From: Actinocorallia sp. API 0066
Lineage (GTDB): Bacteria > Actinomycetota > Actinomycetes > Streptosporangiales > Streptosporangiaceae
Direction of reading: 5' to 3'
DNA length: 64,000 bases
Assembly (NCBI RefSeq): GCF_020991275.1
Contig: NZ_JAJLQY010000010.1
Span: 248,001 to 312,000 of the forward strand
Part shown: positions 27,110-35,151 of the stretch, one piece after another
Position numbering within the stretch: the first letter of the stretch is position 1
Layout: each line of letters begins with the position of its first letter
Translations under genes and position numbers: made by a program
Notes under the pieces: model-generated
The model's database searches: none
The model's input: only the letters and a program-made list of their open reading frames with translations
What the model was told of the DNA's origin: nothing

Positions 27110-27745
27110 CTAGTAGCCGACGGAGACGTGGTGGTGGACGGTAGCGGGGTCGGCGAGGGCGTTGAGGACGGCGGTGGCCAGGTCGGCGCGCGAGAGTGTG
27201 GTGCCGCCGCGGACGTTGCGGTCGAGGACGGTCCGGTAGGGGCGGGGCTTGCCTTCGGTGAGGCGGGGCGGGCGGACGAGTGTCCAGTCGAGGCCGCTGG
27301 CGCGGATCTCGCGCTCGGCGTTCTCCAGGTCGGTGAACGGGGTGTCCAGGAAGAGGCGGCGGAGGAGCGGCTTGAAGACGACACGGGTGAAGGGGCCGTC
27401 GCCGTCGTCGATGAAGGGGCCGCTGGCGCTGACGACGACGAGGCGGCCCACACCGACCGCCCGCATGGCCTTGACGGCGGAGCGGGCGCCGTCCGCGCAG
27501 ACGGTGCCGTCCGCGCGGTTGTTCGGGCCGAGCGCGGACAGGACGGCGTCGCGCCCGTCGACGGCGGGGGCGAGTGCCGCCGGGTCGAGCGGGTCGGCGG
27601 TGACCGCCTCCAGGAGCGGGTGGTCGGCCGGATCCAGCCGGGCCGGGTCGCGGACGACGGCTGTGACGTGGTGTCCGGCGTCGAGCGCCTGGCGGACGAG
27701 GTGGCGGCCGGTGCGGCCGGTCGCGCCCAGGACGGTGAGTCGCAT
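27110..27745 (-). CDS. NAD(P)H-binding atypical short-chain dehydrogenase
   Basis: 211 residues. N-terminal Rossmann glycine motif TVLGATGRTGRHLVRQALDAGHHVTAVVRDP, then AVLSALGPNNR and VVVSASGPFI. It belongs to the NmrA/BLVRB-like group that lacks the usual Tyr-Lys active site. It is divergent from a TetR gene across a 68-bp region with two matching operator boxes, so it is very likely controlled by that repressor. Confidence 0.87.
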   Translation of the reverse strand: MRLTVLGATGRTGRHLVRQALDAGHHVTAVVRDPARLDPADHPLLEAVTADPLDPAALAPAVDGRDAVLSALGPNNRADGTVCADGARSAVKAMRAVGVGRLVVVSASGPFIDDGDGPFTRVVFKPLLRRLFLDTPFTDLENAEREIRASGLDWTLVRPPRLTEGKPRPYRTVLDRNVRGGTTLSRADLATAVLNALADPATVHHHVSVGY

Positions 27746-27765
27746 GGTGGTGCTCCCCTCGGGGG

Positions 27766-27806
27766 CTAGTGAACACTAACCTCCATACTCCGCTAGTGTT
27801 CACTAA
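27766..27806. promoter_or_regulatory. Paired TetR operator boxes in a divergent promoter
   Basis: CTAGTGAACACTAA (27766-27779) and CTAGTGTTCACTAA (27793-27806) are near-identical palindromic boxes, each the reverse complement of the other over 12 bases and 27 bp apart. They fill the space between the oxidoreductase and TetR genes. The second ends 8 bases before the TetR ATG. This fits auto-regulation and repression of the oxidoreductase. Confidence 0.8.
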
Positions 27807-27813
27807 TCCGTCA

Positions 27814-28416
27814 ATGGCAGAGCGCGGGAAAGGGCGTGCCGAGGTGAGCACACGGGAACGGATTCTCGACGCGGCCGCCGGGCTGCTGCGCACGCGCGGC
27901 ATCGCGCAGGCGACGACCAGGGAGATCGCGCTGGCGTCCGGCGTGTCGGAGCCGACGCTGTACAAGTACTTCGGCGACAAGGAACGGCTGCTGCTCGCCG
28001 TCCTCGAAGAGCGGCTGCCCGGACCGTCACGGGTGACGCTGCGGCCGGGCGAGGGCGACCTCGCCGAGACCCTCACCGACCTCGCGCACGCCTACCTGGA
28101 CTTCTACCGGGAGTCCTTCCCGATGTTCGGCGCGCTGCTGGCCGACCCGCAGCGGATGGCCGCGCACCGCGACGCGCTGGCCCGGCACGGCGGCACCCCC
28201 GCCCGTCCCGTCGCCGCCCTCGCCGCCTACCTGCGCGCCGAGCAGGCACACGGCCGCGTCGCCGCGCGGACCGACCCCGAGGCCGCGGCCGCGCTCCTCG
28301 TCGGCGCCTGCTTCCAGCAGGCGTTCCTGCGCTACTACACCGAAGGGCCCGACGCCGCCCCCGCGCCGCGCTCCTTCGCCGCCTCCCTGGCCACCGCCCT
28401 TCTCGGCCCCCTCTAG
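27814..28416 (+). CDS. TetR-family repressor of the adjacent oxidoreductase
   Basis: 200 residues from ATG 27814; GTG 27844 (giving VSTRERILDAAAG) has a better ribosome site and is a real alternative. The helix-turn-helix reads TRERILDAAAGLLRTRGIAQATTREIALASGVSEPTLYKYFGDKERLL. The C-terminal ligand domain ends with a helix rich in Ala. Divergent orientation and the paired boxes directly upstream indicate local control of the oxidoreductase gene. Confidence 0.88.
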   Translation: MAERGKGRAEVSTRERILDAAAGLLRTRGIAQATTREIALASGVSEPTLYKYFGDKERLLLAVLEERLPGPSRVTLRPGEGDLAETLTDLAHAYLDFYRESFPMFGALLADPQRMAAHRDALARHGGTPARPVAALAAYLRAEQAHGRVAARTDPEAAAALLVGACFQQAFLRYYTEGPDAAPAPRSFAASLATALLGPL

Positions 28417-28428
28417 CGGGAAAAAGGA

Positions 28429-28462
28429 GACGCCCCCGCCGAGGGCGATCGGCGGGGGCGTC
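28429..28462. terminator. Bidirectional terminator
   Basis: GACGCCCCCGCCGA and TCGGCGGGGGCGTC make a perfect 14-bp stem with a 6-nt loop, between the convergent TetR and acyl-CoA dehydrogenase genes. Confidence 0.85.
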
Positions 28463-28487
28463 CAGGGTGGCAGAGAGCCGAGGTGCC

Positions 28488-30320
28488 TTAGAAGGCCGAC
28501 TCCGGCAGCTCCATGATGTCGAGCGTGGTGTTCTCGACCATGAGGCGGTCGGAGGTGATGCGGGGCAGCACGTTGGCCGCGAAGAACTGGGCGGCGGCGA
28601 CCTTGCCGGTGTAGAAGTCGCGGTCGGCGTCGGAGACGTCGCCGGACAGCTTCTCCAGGGCGATGGTCGCCTGACGCAGCAGCAGCCACGCCACGACGGT
28701 GTCGCCGAGGGCCAGCAGGAGACGGGTCGAGTTCAACCCGATCTTGTAGATCTCCTTCGGGTTCTCCATCGAGCCCAGCGCCGCGTTGACCATGGCGCCG
28801 ATGATGCCCTCGGTGTCGGCGACGGCCTGGGCGAGGAACGCCCTCTCGGCCTTCAGCCTGCCGTTGCCGGACTCGGACGCCGCGAACTCCTTGATCTGGT
28901 TCGCCAGCACGTTCAGCGTGGCGCCCTGGTCGCGGAGGATCTTGCGGAAGAACAGGTCGAGGCCCTGGATCGCGGTGGTGCCCTCGTACAGGGTGTCGAT
29001 CTTGGAGTCCCGGATGTACTGCTCGATCGGGTACTCCTGCAGGAAGCCGGAGCCGCCCAGCGTCTGCAGCGACTCGGCGCCCAGCAGCGCGTAGGACCGC
29101 TCCGAGCCGAAGCCCTTGACGATCGGGAGCAGCAGGTCGTTCAGCTTCTCCGACAGCTCGTCGTGGCGGCCCTCGTGGGCGGCGATCTGTACCGCGTCCT
29201 GGTAGGTCGCGGTCAGCAGCACGAGCGCGCGCATGCCCTCGGCGTAAGCCTTCTGGGTGATGAGCGAGCGGCGGACGTCCGGGTGGTGGGTGATGGTGAC
29301 GCGCGGCGCGGCCTTGTTGGTCTGCTGCGTGAGGTCGGCGCCCTGGACGCGCTCCTTGGCGTACTCCAGCGCGTTCAGGTAACCGGTCGAGAGGGTGGCG
29401 ATCGCCTTCGTGCCGACCATCATGCGGGCGTACTCGATGACGAGGAACATCTGACGGATGCCCTCGTGCTTGTCGCCGACGAGGGTGCCGACCGCGGGGT
29501 GCTTCTCGCCGAAGGTGAGCTCGCAGGTAGTGGAGACCTTCAGGCCCATCTTCTTCTCGACGTTGGTGACGTAGGCGCCGTTGCGCTCGCCCAGCTCGCC
29601 CGTCTCGAGGTCCACGTGGTACTTCGGCACGAGGAACAGGGACAGGCCCTTGGTGCCCGGTCCGGCGCCCTCGGGGCGGGCCAGCACCAGGTGGAAGATG
29701 TTCTCGGCCATGTCGTGTTCGGCCGAGGTGATGAAGCGCTTGACGCCCTCGATGTGCCAGGTGCCGTCGGGCTGCTGGACGGCCTTGGCCCGGCCCGCGC
29801 CGACGTCGGAGCCCGCGTCGGGCTCGGTCAGCACCATGGTCGCGCCCCACTGGCGCTCAACGGCCAGCTGCGCGAACTTCTTCTGCTCCTCGTTGCCCTC
29901 GTTGAAGAGGATCTGCGCGAAGCCGGGGCCGGAGGAGAACATGTAGATCGCCGGGTTGGCGCCCAGGACCTGCTCGGCGACGGCCCAGGTGAGCGTGCGC
30001 GGCGCGTTGGTGCCGCCCAGCTCCGGCGTCAGGTCGAGCCGGAACCACTCGGCGTCCATCCATGCCTTGAAGGACTTCTTGAAGGACTCCGGCATCTTCA
30101 CGTCGCCGGTGGCCGGGTCGAAGACCGGCGGGTGGCGGTCGGCGTCCTCGAAGGACTCCGCGACCGGGCCGGTCGTCAGGCGGTTCACCTCGTCCAGGAC
30201 GCCGCGGGCGGTGTCCTCGTCGATCTCGGCGAACGGGCCGGTGCCCAGAACCTCCTGGCGGTTGAACACCTCGAAGAGGTTGAACTCGATGTCCCGAAGG
30301 TTGGCCTTGTAGTGCCCCAT
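28488..30320 (-). CDS. Acyl-CoA dehydrogenase, long form
   Basis: 610 residues from ATG 30320, which gives the usual opening [18 protein letters not shown]. This length is typical of the DmdC/FadE5-like group, with an extra C-terminal helical domain beyond the 380-residue core. FAD/substrate motifs include [25 protein letters not shown] and the Glu-bearing [22 protein letters not shown] near the active site. It would start beta-oxidation of fatty acyl-CoA. An inverted repeat upstream suggests control by a fatty-acid-type TetR or GntR repressor. Confidence 0.9.
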   Translation of the reverse strand: MGHYKANLRDIEFNLFEVFNRQEVLGTGPFAEIDEDTARGVLDEVNRLTTGPVAESFEDADRHPPVFDPATGDVKMPESFKKSFKAWMDAEWFRLDLTPELGGTNAPRTLTWAVAEQVLGANPAIYMFSSGPGFAQILFNEGNEEQKKFAQLAVERQWGATMVLTEPDAGSDVGAGRAKAVQQPDGTWHIEGVKRFITSAEHDMAENIFHLVLARPEGAGPGTKGLSLFLVPKYHVDLETGELGERNGAYVTNVEKKMGLKVSTTCELTFGEKHPAVGTLVGDKHEGIRQMFLVIEYARMMVGTKAIATLSTGYLNALEYAKERVQGADLTQQTNKAAPRVTITHHPDVRRSLITQKAYAEGMRALVLLTATYQDAVQIAAHEGRHDELSEKLNDLLLPIVKGFGSERSYALLGAESLQTLGGSGFLQEYPIEQYIRDSKIDTLYEGTTAIQGLDLFFRKILRDQGATLNVLANQIKEFAASESGNGRLKAERAFLAQAVADTEGIIGAMVNAALGSMENPKEIYKIGLNSTRLLLALGDTVVAWLLLRQATIALEKLSGDVSDADRDFYTGKVAAAQFFAANVLPRITSDRLMVENTTLDIMELPESAF

Positions 30321-30367
30321 GGGTGACACCCCGTCTAGCTCGTCGGCGGTGCCGGTCGGCCCGCTCT

Positions 30368-30410
30368 ACCGGTTAGTAACTATCCATGATGCTACCCGTC
30401 AGTAACCGGT
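30368..30410. promoter_or_regulatory. Operator-like inverted repeat upstream of the acyl-CoA dehydrogenase
   Basis: ACCGGTTAGTAAC (30368-30380) and GTCAGTAACCGGT (30398-30410) form an imperfect inverted repeat about 50-90 bp before the start. Each half also contains the near-palindrome GTTAGTAAC / GTCAGTAAC. The layout resembles operators of fatty-acid-responsive TetR repressors, but the regulator is not in this window. Confidence 0.5.
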
Positions 30411-30449
30411 GGCAAGCCTTGGGGAGAACCTGGTTCGCGTGTGACTCAT

Positions 30450-30466
30450 ACCACATTATTTGTGGT
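30450..30466. promoter_or_regulatory. Inverted repeat upstream of spo0M
   Basis: ACCACA and TGTGGT flank TTATT, a perfect 6-bp inverted repeat in a locally AT-rich stretch about 90 bp before the spo0M start. A promoter or operator role is plausible but unproven. Confidence 0.3.
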
Positions 30467-30557
30467 TAGATCATCAGGAACGTCCTGCTTGTGGAACGCG
30501 ACTAAAAGAGCAGAGTTCGACTGTGGCCCCCGCCAACACCCAAGGAGAGACGTAACA

Positions 30558-31340
30558 GTGGTCTTCAAGAAGCTTCTCGGCGCCTTCGGAGTCGGTGGCC
30601 CCTCCATCGACACGGTCCTGAGGGACGCCAACGTCCGTCCGGGCGGGATCATCAGCGGTGACATCCACCTGCTCGGCGGCGACCACGAGTCGGACATCCT
30701 CGGCATCAACGTGGCGCTCGTCACCCGCGTCGAGGTCGAGACCGACGACAGCGAGTACACCCGCAACGAGAAGTACGCCAAGGCGCACCTCGCGGGCCGC
30801 TTCCAGCTCCAGCCCGGCGTGCGGCACAGCTTCCCGTTCCAGCTCGAGGTGCCGTGGGAGACCCCGCTCACCCACATGTACGGCCAGCCGTTGCGCGGCA
30901 CCACCGTCGGCGTCGCCACCGAGCTGGAGGTCGCCCGCGCGATCGACGCCACCGACCTCGACCCCATCGCGGTGCACCCGCTGCCCGCCCAGGAGCGCAT
31001 CCTGGCGGCCTTCTCCAACCTCGGCTTCCACTTCCGGAACGCCGACTGCGAGAAGGGCCGCATCTACGGCGTCAACCAGCTACTGCCGTTCTACCAGGAG
31101 ATCGAGTTCCACCCGGGCGGCCGCTACGCGCACGCGTTCAAGCAGCTGGAGGTGACGTTCGTGAGCAACCCGGCCAGCACCGAGGTCATCCTGGAGCTCG
31201 ACAAGCGCACCACCTTCGGCGGCAGCCACGACACCTTCCTGCGCTTCACCGTCCCGAACCAGGGCTTCGAGCACGCCAACTGGGAGCAGAACATCGACGG
31301 CCTCCTCCAGCAGGCCGGCCAGAAGCGCGGCTGGTTCTAG
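30558..31340 (+). CDS. spo0M: Spo0M/SpoOM-like sporulation control protein
   Basis: 260 residues from GTG 30558, placed by the AAGGAGA site. It has the arrestin-like two-domain beta fold of the Spo0M family: VFKKLLGAFGVGGPSIDTVL opening, VRPGGIISGDIHLLGG, SFPFQLEVPWETPLTH, and the C-terminal FTVPNQGFEHANWEQNIDGLLQQ. Spo0M influences sporulation and cell division in Bacillus; its role in actinomycetes is not settled. The upstream frame extension (30441-30557) is rejected. Confidence 0.9.
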   Translation: MVFKKLLGAFGVGGPSIDTVLRDANVRPGGIISGDIHLLGGDHESDILGINVALVTRVEVETDDSEYTRNEKYAKAHLAGRFQLQPGVRHSFPFQLEVPWETPLTHMYGQPLRGTTVGVATELEVARAIDATDLDPIAVHPLPAQERILAAFSNLGFHFRNADCEKGRIYGVNQLLPFYQEIEFHPGGRYAHAFKQLEVTFVSNPASTEVILELDKRTTFGGSHDTFLRFTVPNQGFEHANWEQNIDGLLQQAGQKRGWF

Positions 31341-31362
31341 CCCCATCCCCCGGGAGGGCACC

Positions 31363-32781
31363 CTGAACAGCGCGGAGCAGGAGCTGTCGGACGCCTGTCC
31401 GCACGGCCTCCTCGTCGACCTCACCGGCCGCCCCGACCCCGAGGTCGGGGCGGCGGTACTCGCCCGACTCCTCCTCGGCCCCCTTCCCGCCGCGGACGGC
31501 GGCATCCCCGCCGTCCGGCTGCGCGGCGCACTGATCACCGGGGTCCTGGACCTGTCCGGCGGCGACATCACCCGCGAACTGAGCCTCGAAGCCTGTGTCT
31601 TCGAGGCCGCGCCGCTCCTGGAGGGCGCCCGCGTCCGGCGGCTCCGGCTCGTCGAGTGCGTCATGCCCGGCCTCCAGGCCACCGGCCTCGCCGCCGAGTC
31701 CGCGCTCGTGCTCGACCGGTCCGTCATCGACGGCCAGCTCGGGCTGCGCAGGGCGCAGCTCGCGGGCGGCCTCACCCTGAACGACGCGCGGATCACCACG
31801 AAGGACGGGCACTTCGCGATGTTCGCGGGCGGCATGGCCGTCGAAGCGGGGGTGTTCGCGCGGCGGTGCCGCATCGAGGGCGGCGTCCGCCTGACCGGCT
31901 CCCGGATCAACGGAGGGCTCTTCCTGGAGGGCACGGAGCTGGTCAACCCCGGCAGGCTCGCGCTGGACGGGCAGAACATCGCCGTCACCGACGCGATGGA
32001 GTGCGCGGCCGGGTTCCGCGCGGAGGGCACCGTCAAGCTGCGCGGGGCGCGGGTGGACGGCACGCTCTCCTTCGACCGCGCCGGGACGCTCAGCGCCCCT
32101 GGACGGCTCGCGGTCCAGCTTTCGCACACCGACATCCGGGAACTGATCCTGACCCCGGACGAGCCCGTTGAGGGCGTCGTGTCGCTCGCCTACGCCCGGA
32201 TCGGCGTCCTCCTCGACCGGACCGACACCTGGCCGGCGCACCTGCGGCTCGACGGCGCCGTCTACGAGACGCTCCGCGGCGCCGATCCGGAGCGGCGGCT
32301 CGACTGGGCCGACCGCGACCCCGACGGCTTCCGCTCCCAGCCGTACGAACAGCTCTCCGCCTGGGCGCTGCGCGACGGCCACGAGCAGCTCGCGCGGCGC
32401 GCCCAGCTGATGAAGTTCCGCCGCCGCAGGCAGGCCCAGCCGTGGCACGGCCGGCTCTGGGGCCTGCTGCTGGACTGGACCGTCGGCTACGGGTACCGGC
32501 CCTGGCTGGCCGCCGCGTGGCTCGCGGTGATCATCGCGGCGGGGACCGCGGTGTTCAGCGCCGTGCCGCCACGGCCGATCAAGGAGCCGGGGGAGCTTCC
32601 CGACTTCCAGGCGCTGATCTACGTCGTGGACCTGGTGATCCCGATCGGCGCGTTCGGGCTGCGCCAGGCGTGGGATCCGGTGGGGTGGACCCAGTGGCCG
32701 GCTTACGCAATCATCGCCTCAGGGTGGATTCTCGCCACGGCGCTGGTCGCCGGGGTGACGCGAGTACTGAGGCCCGGCTAG
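31363..32781 (+). CDS. Repeat-containing membrane protein (paralogue 2), probable CTG start
   Basis: Read from CTG 31363 the product is 472 residues and aligns with the protein at 21356-22969 along its whole length: N-terminal segment, GAR...G.L repeats, SLAYARIGVLLDRTDTW block, DGFRSQPYEQL, and the C-terminal GYGYRPWLAAAWLAVIIAAGTAVFS membrane helix. No ATG, GTG or TTG occurs in frame before ATG 31663, which would delete about 100 conserved residues. A GGGAGG site lies just before the CTG. Function unknown. Confidence 0.75.
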   Translation: MNSAEQELSDACPHGLLVDLTGRPDPEVGAAVLARLLLGPLPAADGGIPAVRLRGALITGVLDLSGGDITRELSLEACVFEAAPLLEGARVRRLRLVECVMPGLQATGLAAESALVLDRSVIDGQLGLRRAQLAGGLTLNDARITTKDGHFAMFAGGMAVEAGVFARRCRIEGGVRLTGSRINGGLFLEGTELVNPGRLALDGQNIAVTDAMECAAGFRAEGTVKLRGARVDGTLSFDRAGTLSAPGRLAVQLSHTDIRELILTPDEPVEGVVSLAYARIGVLLDRTDTWPAHLRLDGAVYETLRGADPERRLDWADRDPDGFRSQPYEQLSAWALRDGHEQLARRAQLMKFRRRRQAQPWHGRLWGLLLDWTVGYGYRPWLAAAWLAVIIAAGTAVFSAVPPRPIKEPGELPDFQALIYVVDLVIPIGAFGLRQAWDPVGWTQWPAYAIIASGWILATALVAGVTRVLRPG

Positions 32782-32793
32782 GGGGCAGGTGCG

Positions 32794-33543
32794 TTGGGGA
32801 CTTATCTGATCACGGGGGCCACCGGGGGGATCGGGCTGGCCACCGCGGAGCTGCTGCGCGAACAGGGGCACGACCTCGTGCTGACGGCGCGCTCACCGGA
32901 ACGGCTCACCAAGATCGCCGCCCGGTTCGCGGCCGCCCCGTACGGGAAGACGCAGGCGTGGGCGCTGCCGCAGGGCGAGGGGCGCCCTTCCGGCCAGCCG
33001 GTCCGCACGGTGCCGCTCGACCTCGCCGAGCCGCGCCGGATCGAGGCGGCGCTCGCCCTCGCCGACCTGCCGCCCGCCCTGGACGGCGTGGTGCACAGCG
33101 CGGGCGTCTGCGACCTCGGCACGGTCGCCGAACTGGACGCCGACACCTGGATCGACCAGCTGATGGTCAACCTCGTGGGGGCCGCCGAACTGACCCGCCT
33201 CCTGCTGCCGTCGCTGCGCGCGGCGGGCGGGCACGTGGTGTTCGTCAACTCCGGCGCGGGCCTGCGCGCGCACCCGAACTGGTCCGCCTACGCGGCGAGC
33301 AAGCACGGCTTGAAGGCCCTCGCTGATTCGCTCCGCCAGGAGGAACCGGCCTTGCGCGTCACCACGGTGTATCCGGGGCGGACGGCCAGTGAGATGCAGC
33401 GTCGGGTGCGGGCTCAGGAGTCGGCGCCTTATGACCCGGCGGATTACATCCAGCCGGCTACCGTCGCCCGTGCGATCGTCGGCGCCCTGGGCACCCCGGC
33501 GGACGCCGTCGTGACGGACCTCTCGATCCGCCCGCGCGCCTAG
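32794..33543 (+). CDS. Short-chain dehydrogenase/reductase
   Basis: 249 residues from TTG 32794 with AGGGGGCAGG upstream. Classical SDR: cofactor motif TGATGGIGLATAEL, HSAGV in place of NAG, catalytic Ser in VFVNSGAG and the YAASK Tyr/Lys pair. An insertion near residue 50 makes the second strand longer than usual. Substrate unknown. It follows the membrane protein gene by 12 bp on the same strand. Confidence 0.9.
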   Translation: MGTYLITGATGGIGLATAELLREQGHDLVLTARSPERLTKIAARFAAAPYGKTQAWALPQGEGRPSGQPVRTVPLDLAEPRRIEAALALADLPPALDGVVHSAGVCDLGTVAELDADTWIDQLMVNLVGAAELTRLLLPSLRAAGGHVVFVNSGAGLRAHPNWSAYAASKHGLKALADSLRQEEPALRVTTVYPGRTASEMQRRVRAQESAPYDPADYIQPATVARAIVGALGTPADAVVTDLSIRPRA

Positions 33544-34157
33544 TAGGCGGCCGACCGTTTGCGGCGCAGGAGGAACGCCGCGATGAGGCCGCCGATGAGG
33601 CCGAACAGGTGTCCCTGCCAGGAGATGCGGGCGTCGGTCGGGATGACCCCGTAGACGATGCCGCCGTACAGCAGCACGACCGCGACGGCGATGAGCCCGT
33701 CGCCGATGTGCCGTTCGAAGACGCCGCGGCCCAGCAGATAGCCGAAGTAGCCGAAGACGAGGATGCTCGCGCCGAGCGTCTCGGAGTTCGGCGGGCCGGT
33801 GAACCACACGCCGAGCCCGCCGACGACGATGACGATGAGGTTCATCGTCAGGAACTTGCCGAGGCCGCGCAGGGCGGCGAGGAAGCCGAGCACCGCGAAG
33901 GGCACGGTGTTGGCCATGAGGTGTTCGAAGTTGCCGTGCAGGAAGGGCGCGGTGGCGATCTGGGGGAGGTCGCCGACGTCGCGCGCGCGGATGCCGTAGG
34001 TGTCGAGCTGCCCGCCGAGCACGTAGTCCACACCTTCGAGGATCCACATGCCCACGAGGACGGTGAGCACCAGGGCGGCGGCGGCGAGTGCCCGGGTGGC
34101 CTGGGTGCCGATCTCACCGGCGGCCCGCCTGCCGAACGCCCTGCTTCGTTCACTCAT
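33540..34157 (-). CDS. Rhomboid-family intramembrane serine protease
   Basis: 205 residues with six predicted membrane helices. The rhomboid signatures are present: HGNFEHLMANTVPF, the catalytic Ser in GASILVFGYFGYLLGR, and the catalytic His in SWQGHLFGLIGGLIAAFLLRR. It should be active. Its substrate is unknown. The stop overlaps that of the SDR gene on the other strand. Confidence 0.9.
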   Translation of the reverse strand: MSERSRAFGRRAAGEIGTQATRALAAAALVLTVLVGMWILEGVDYVLGGQLDTYGIRARDVGDLPQIATAPFLHGNFEHLMANTVPFAVLGFLAALRGLGKFLTMNLIVIVVGGLGVWFTGPPNSETLGASILVFGYFGYLLGRGVFERHIGDGLIAVAVVLLYGGIVYGVIPTDARISWQGHLFGLIGGLIAAFLLRRKRSAAY

Positions 34158-34222
34158 CGGGGGTTCTATCCTCGTCCGTCGTCTCTCTCGACAACGTGCG
34201 GCGTACCCGATTTGTCCCTAGA

Positions 34223-34504
34223 TTACCGTCGAAGATAGCGCCGTTCCTCGGGCGTGGTGCCGCCCCAGATCCCGGCGGGCTCGCCCGCGCGCAGCGCCCA
34301 GTCGAGACACTCGGCAGCGACGGCGCAGCGGTAACAGACCCGCTTGGCCTCGCCGACCTGGTCACGGGCCGGGCCGAGGTCGCTGATCGGGTAGAAGATC
34401 TCCGGGTCGGCGCCCCTGCACTCGGCAAGGTCGGTCCAGTGGTCGTCGGCGTCCTTGCGCACCGCCATCGGGTTGGCCGGGTCACGGTACATGGTGGCTT
34501 TCAA
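34223..34504 (-). CDS. WhiB-family iron-sulfur transcription factor
   Basis: 93 residues; an internal ATG at codon 5 is also possible. Four cysteines that bind a [4Fe-4S] cluster are in the WhiB spacing (AECRG, RVCYRC, AECLDW), followed by the G[VI]WGG turn (GIWGGTTPEERR) and a basic C-terminal tail. WhiB proteins act with the principal sigma factor in development and stress control. Which paralogue this is cannot be said with confidence. Two identical palindromes lie upstream. Confidence 0.92.
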   Translation of the reverse strand: MKATMYRDPANPMAVRKDADDHWTDLAECRGADPEIFYPISDLGPARDQVGEAKRVCYRCAVAAECLDWALRAGEPAGIWGGTTPEERRYLRR

Positions 34505-34547
34505 GGCTCACGCCTCCTCGCGTGCTCACTTGGGGGTGCCACCCAAT

Positions 34548-34572
34548 GTAGTACTACGAGCTGTAGTACTAC
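34548..34572. promoter_or_regulatory. Tandem GTAGTACTAC palindromes between whiB and a GNAT gene
   Basis: The perfect 10-bp palindrome GTAGTACTAC occurs at 34548-34557 and again at 34563-34572, 15 bp centre to centre. It sits in the 131-bp divergent region between the whiB-like gene and the acetyltransferase. The spacing suggests cooperative binding of a dimeric repressor such as a GntR-type protein; the factor is unknown. Confidence 0.65.
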
Positions 34573-34635
34573 AAGCGAGCGTTACGGCAAGGGCACGTGA
34601 AAGCAACACAAGCGTGTCCGGATACCCTGCGTCCC

Positions 34636-35112
34636 ATGACAGGGACCCGCAAGCCGCCGGTTTTCCGCGACGCAACCCGCGCGGACCTGGCGAAGATCGT
34701 CAAACTGCTCGCCGACGACGTGCTGGGCGCCACCCGGGAGTCCCCCGAGGTCAACGAGCATTACGAGGCCGCGTTCGCCGAGATCGACGCGGACCCGAAC
34801 AACCGGCTCATCGTCGCCGACCTGGACGGCGACGTCGTCGGGACCCTGCAGCTCACCTACATTCCGGGCCTCACCTACATGGGCAGTTCGCGCGCCCAGA
34901 TCGAGGGCGTGCGCGTCGCGGGCGACCTGCGCGGCCACGGGGTCGGCCACGAGATGCTCTCCTGGGCGATCGAGGAAGCGCGCGCGCTGGGCTGCCGTGT
35001 GGTTCAGCTCACCACAGACCGGCAGCGGCCTGACGCGATCCGGTTCTACCAGAAGGTCGGTTTCCGCCCCTCGCACATGGGCCTGCGCTACCTGCTCACC
35101 GAGCACGAGTGA
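34636..35112 (+). CDS. GNAT-family N-acetyltransferase
   Basis: 158 residues from ATG 34636. The acetyl-CoA motif A is recognisable as EGVRVAGDLRGHGVGHEMLSWAIEEARALG, followed by DAIRFYQKVGFRPSHMGLRY. Closest in style to small actinobacterial acetyltransferases of unknown substrate. It is divergent from whiB and may share the palindromic operators. Confidence 0.88.
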   Translation: MTGTRKPPVFRDATRADLAKIVKLLADDVLGATRESPEVNEHYEAAFAEIDADPNNRLIVADLDGDVVGTLQLTYIPGLTYMGSSRAQIEGVRVAGDLRGHGVGHEMLSWAIEEARALGCRVVQLTTDRQRPDAIRFYQKVGFRPSHMGLRYLLTEHE

Positions 35113-35151
35113 CCCTTCCCGTCACTAGCAAAACCGAATAGGGTTCGGTCC

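Noticed and set aside
31663-32781. ATG 31663 as start of the second repeat/membrane protein
   Set aside because: It would remove about 100 residues that align with the paralogue, and there is no ribosome site in front of it.
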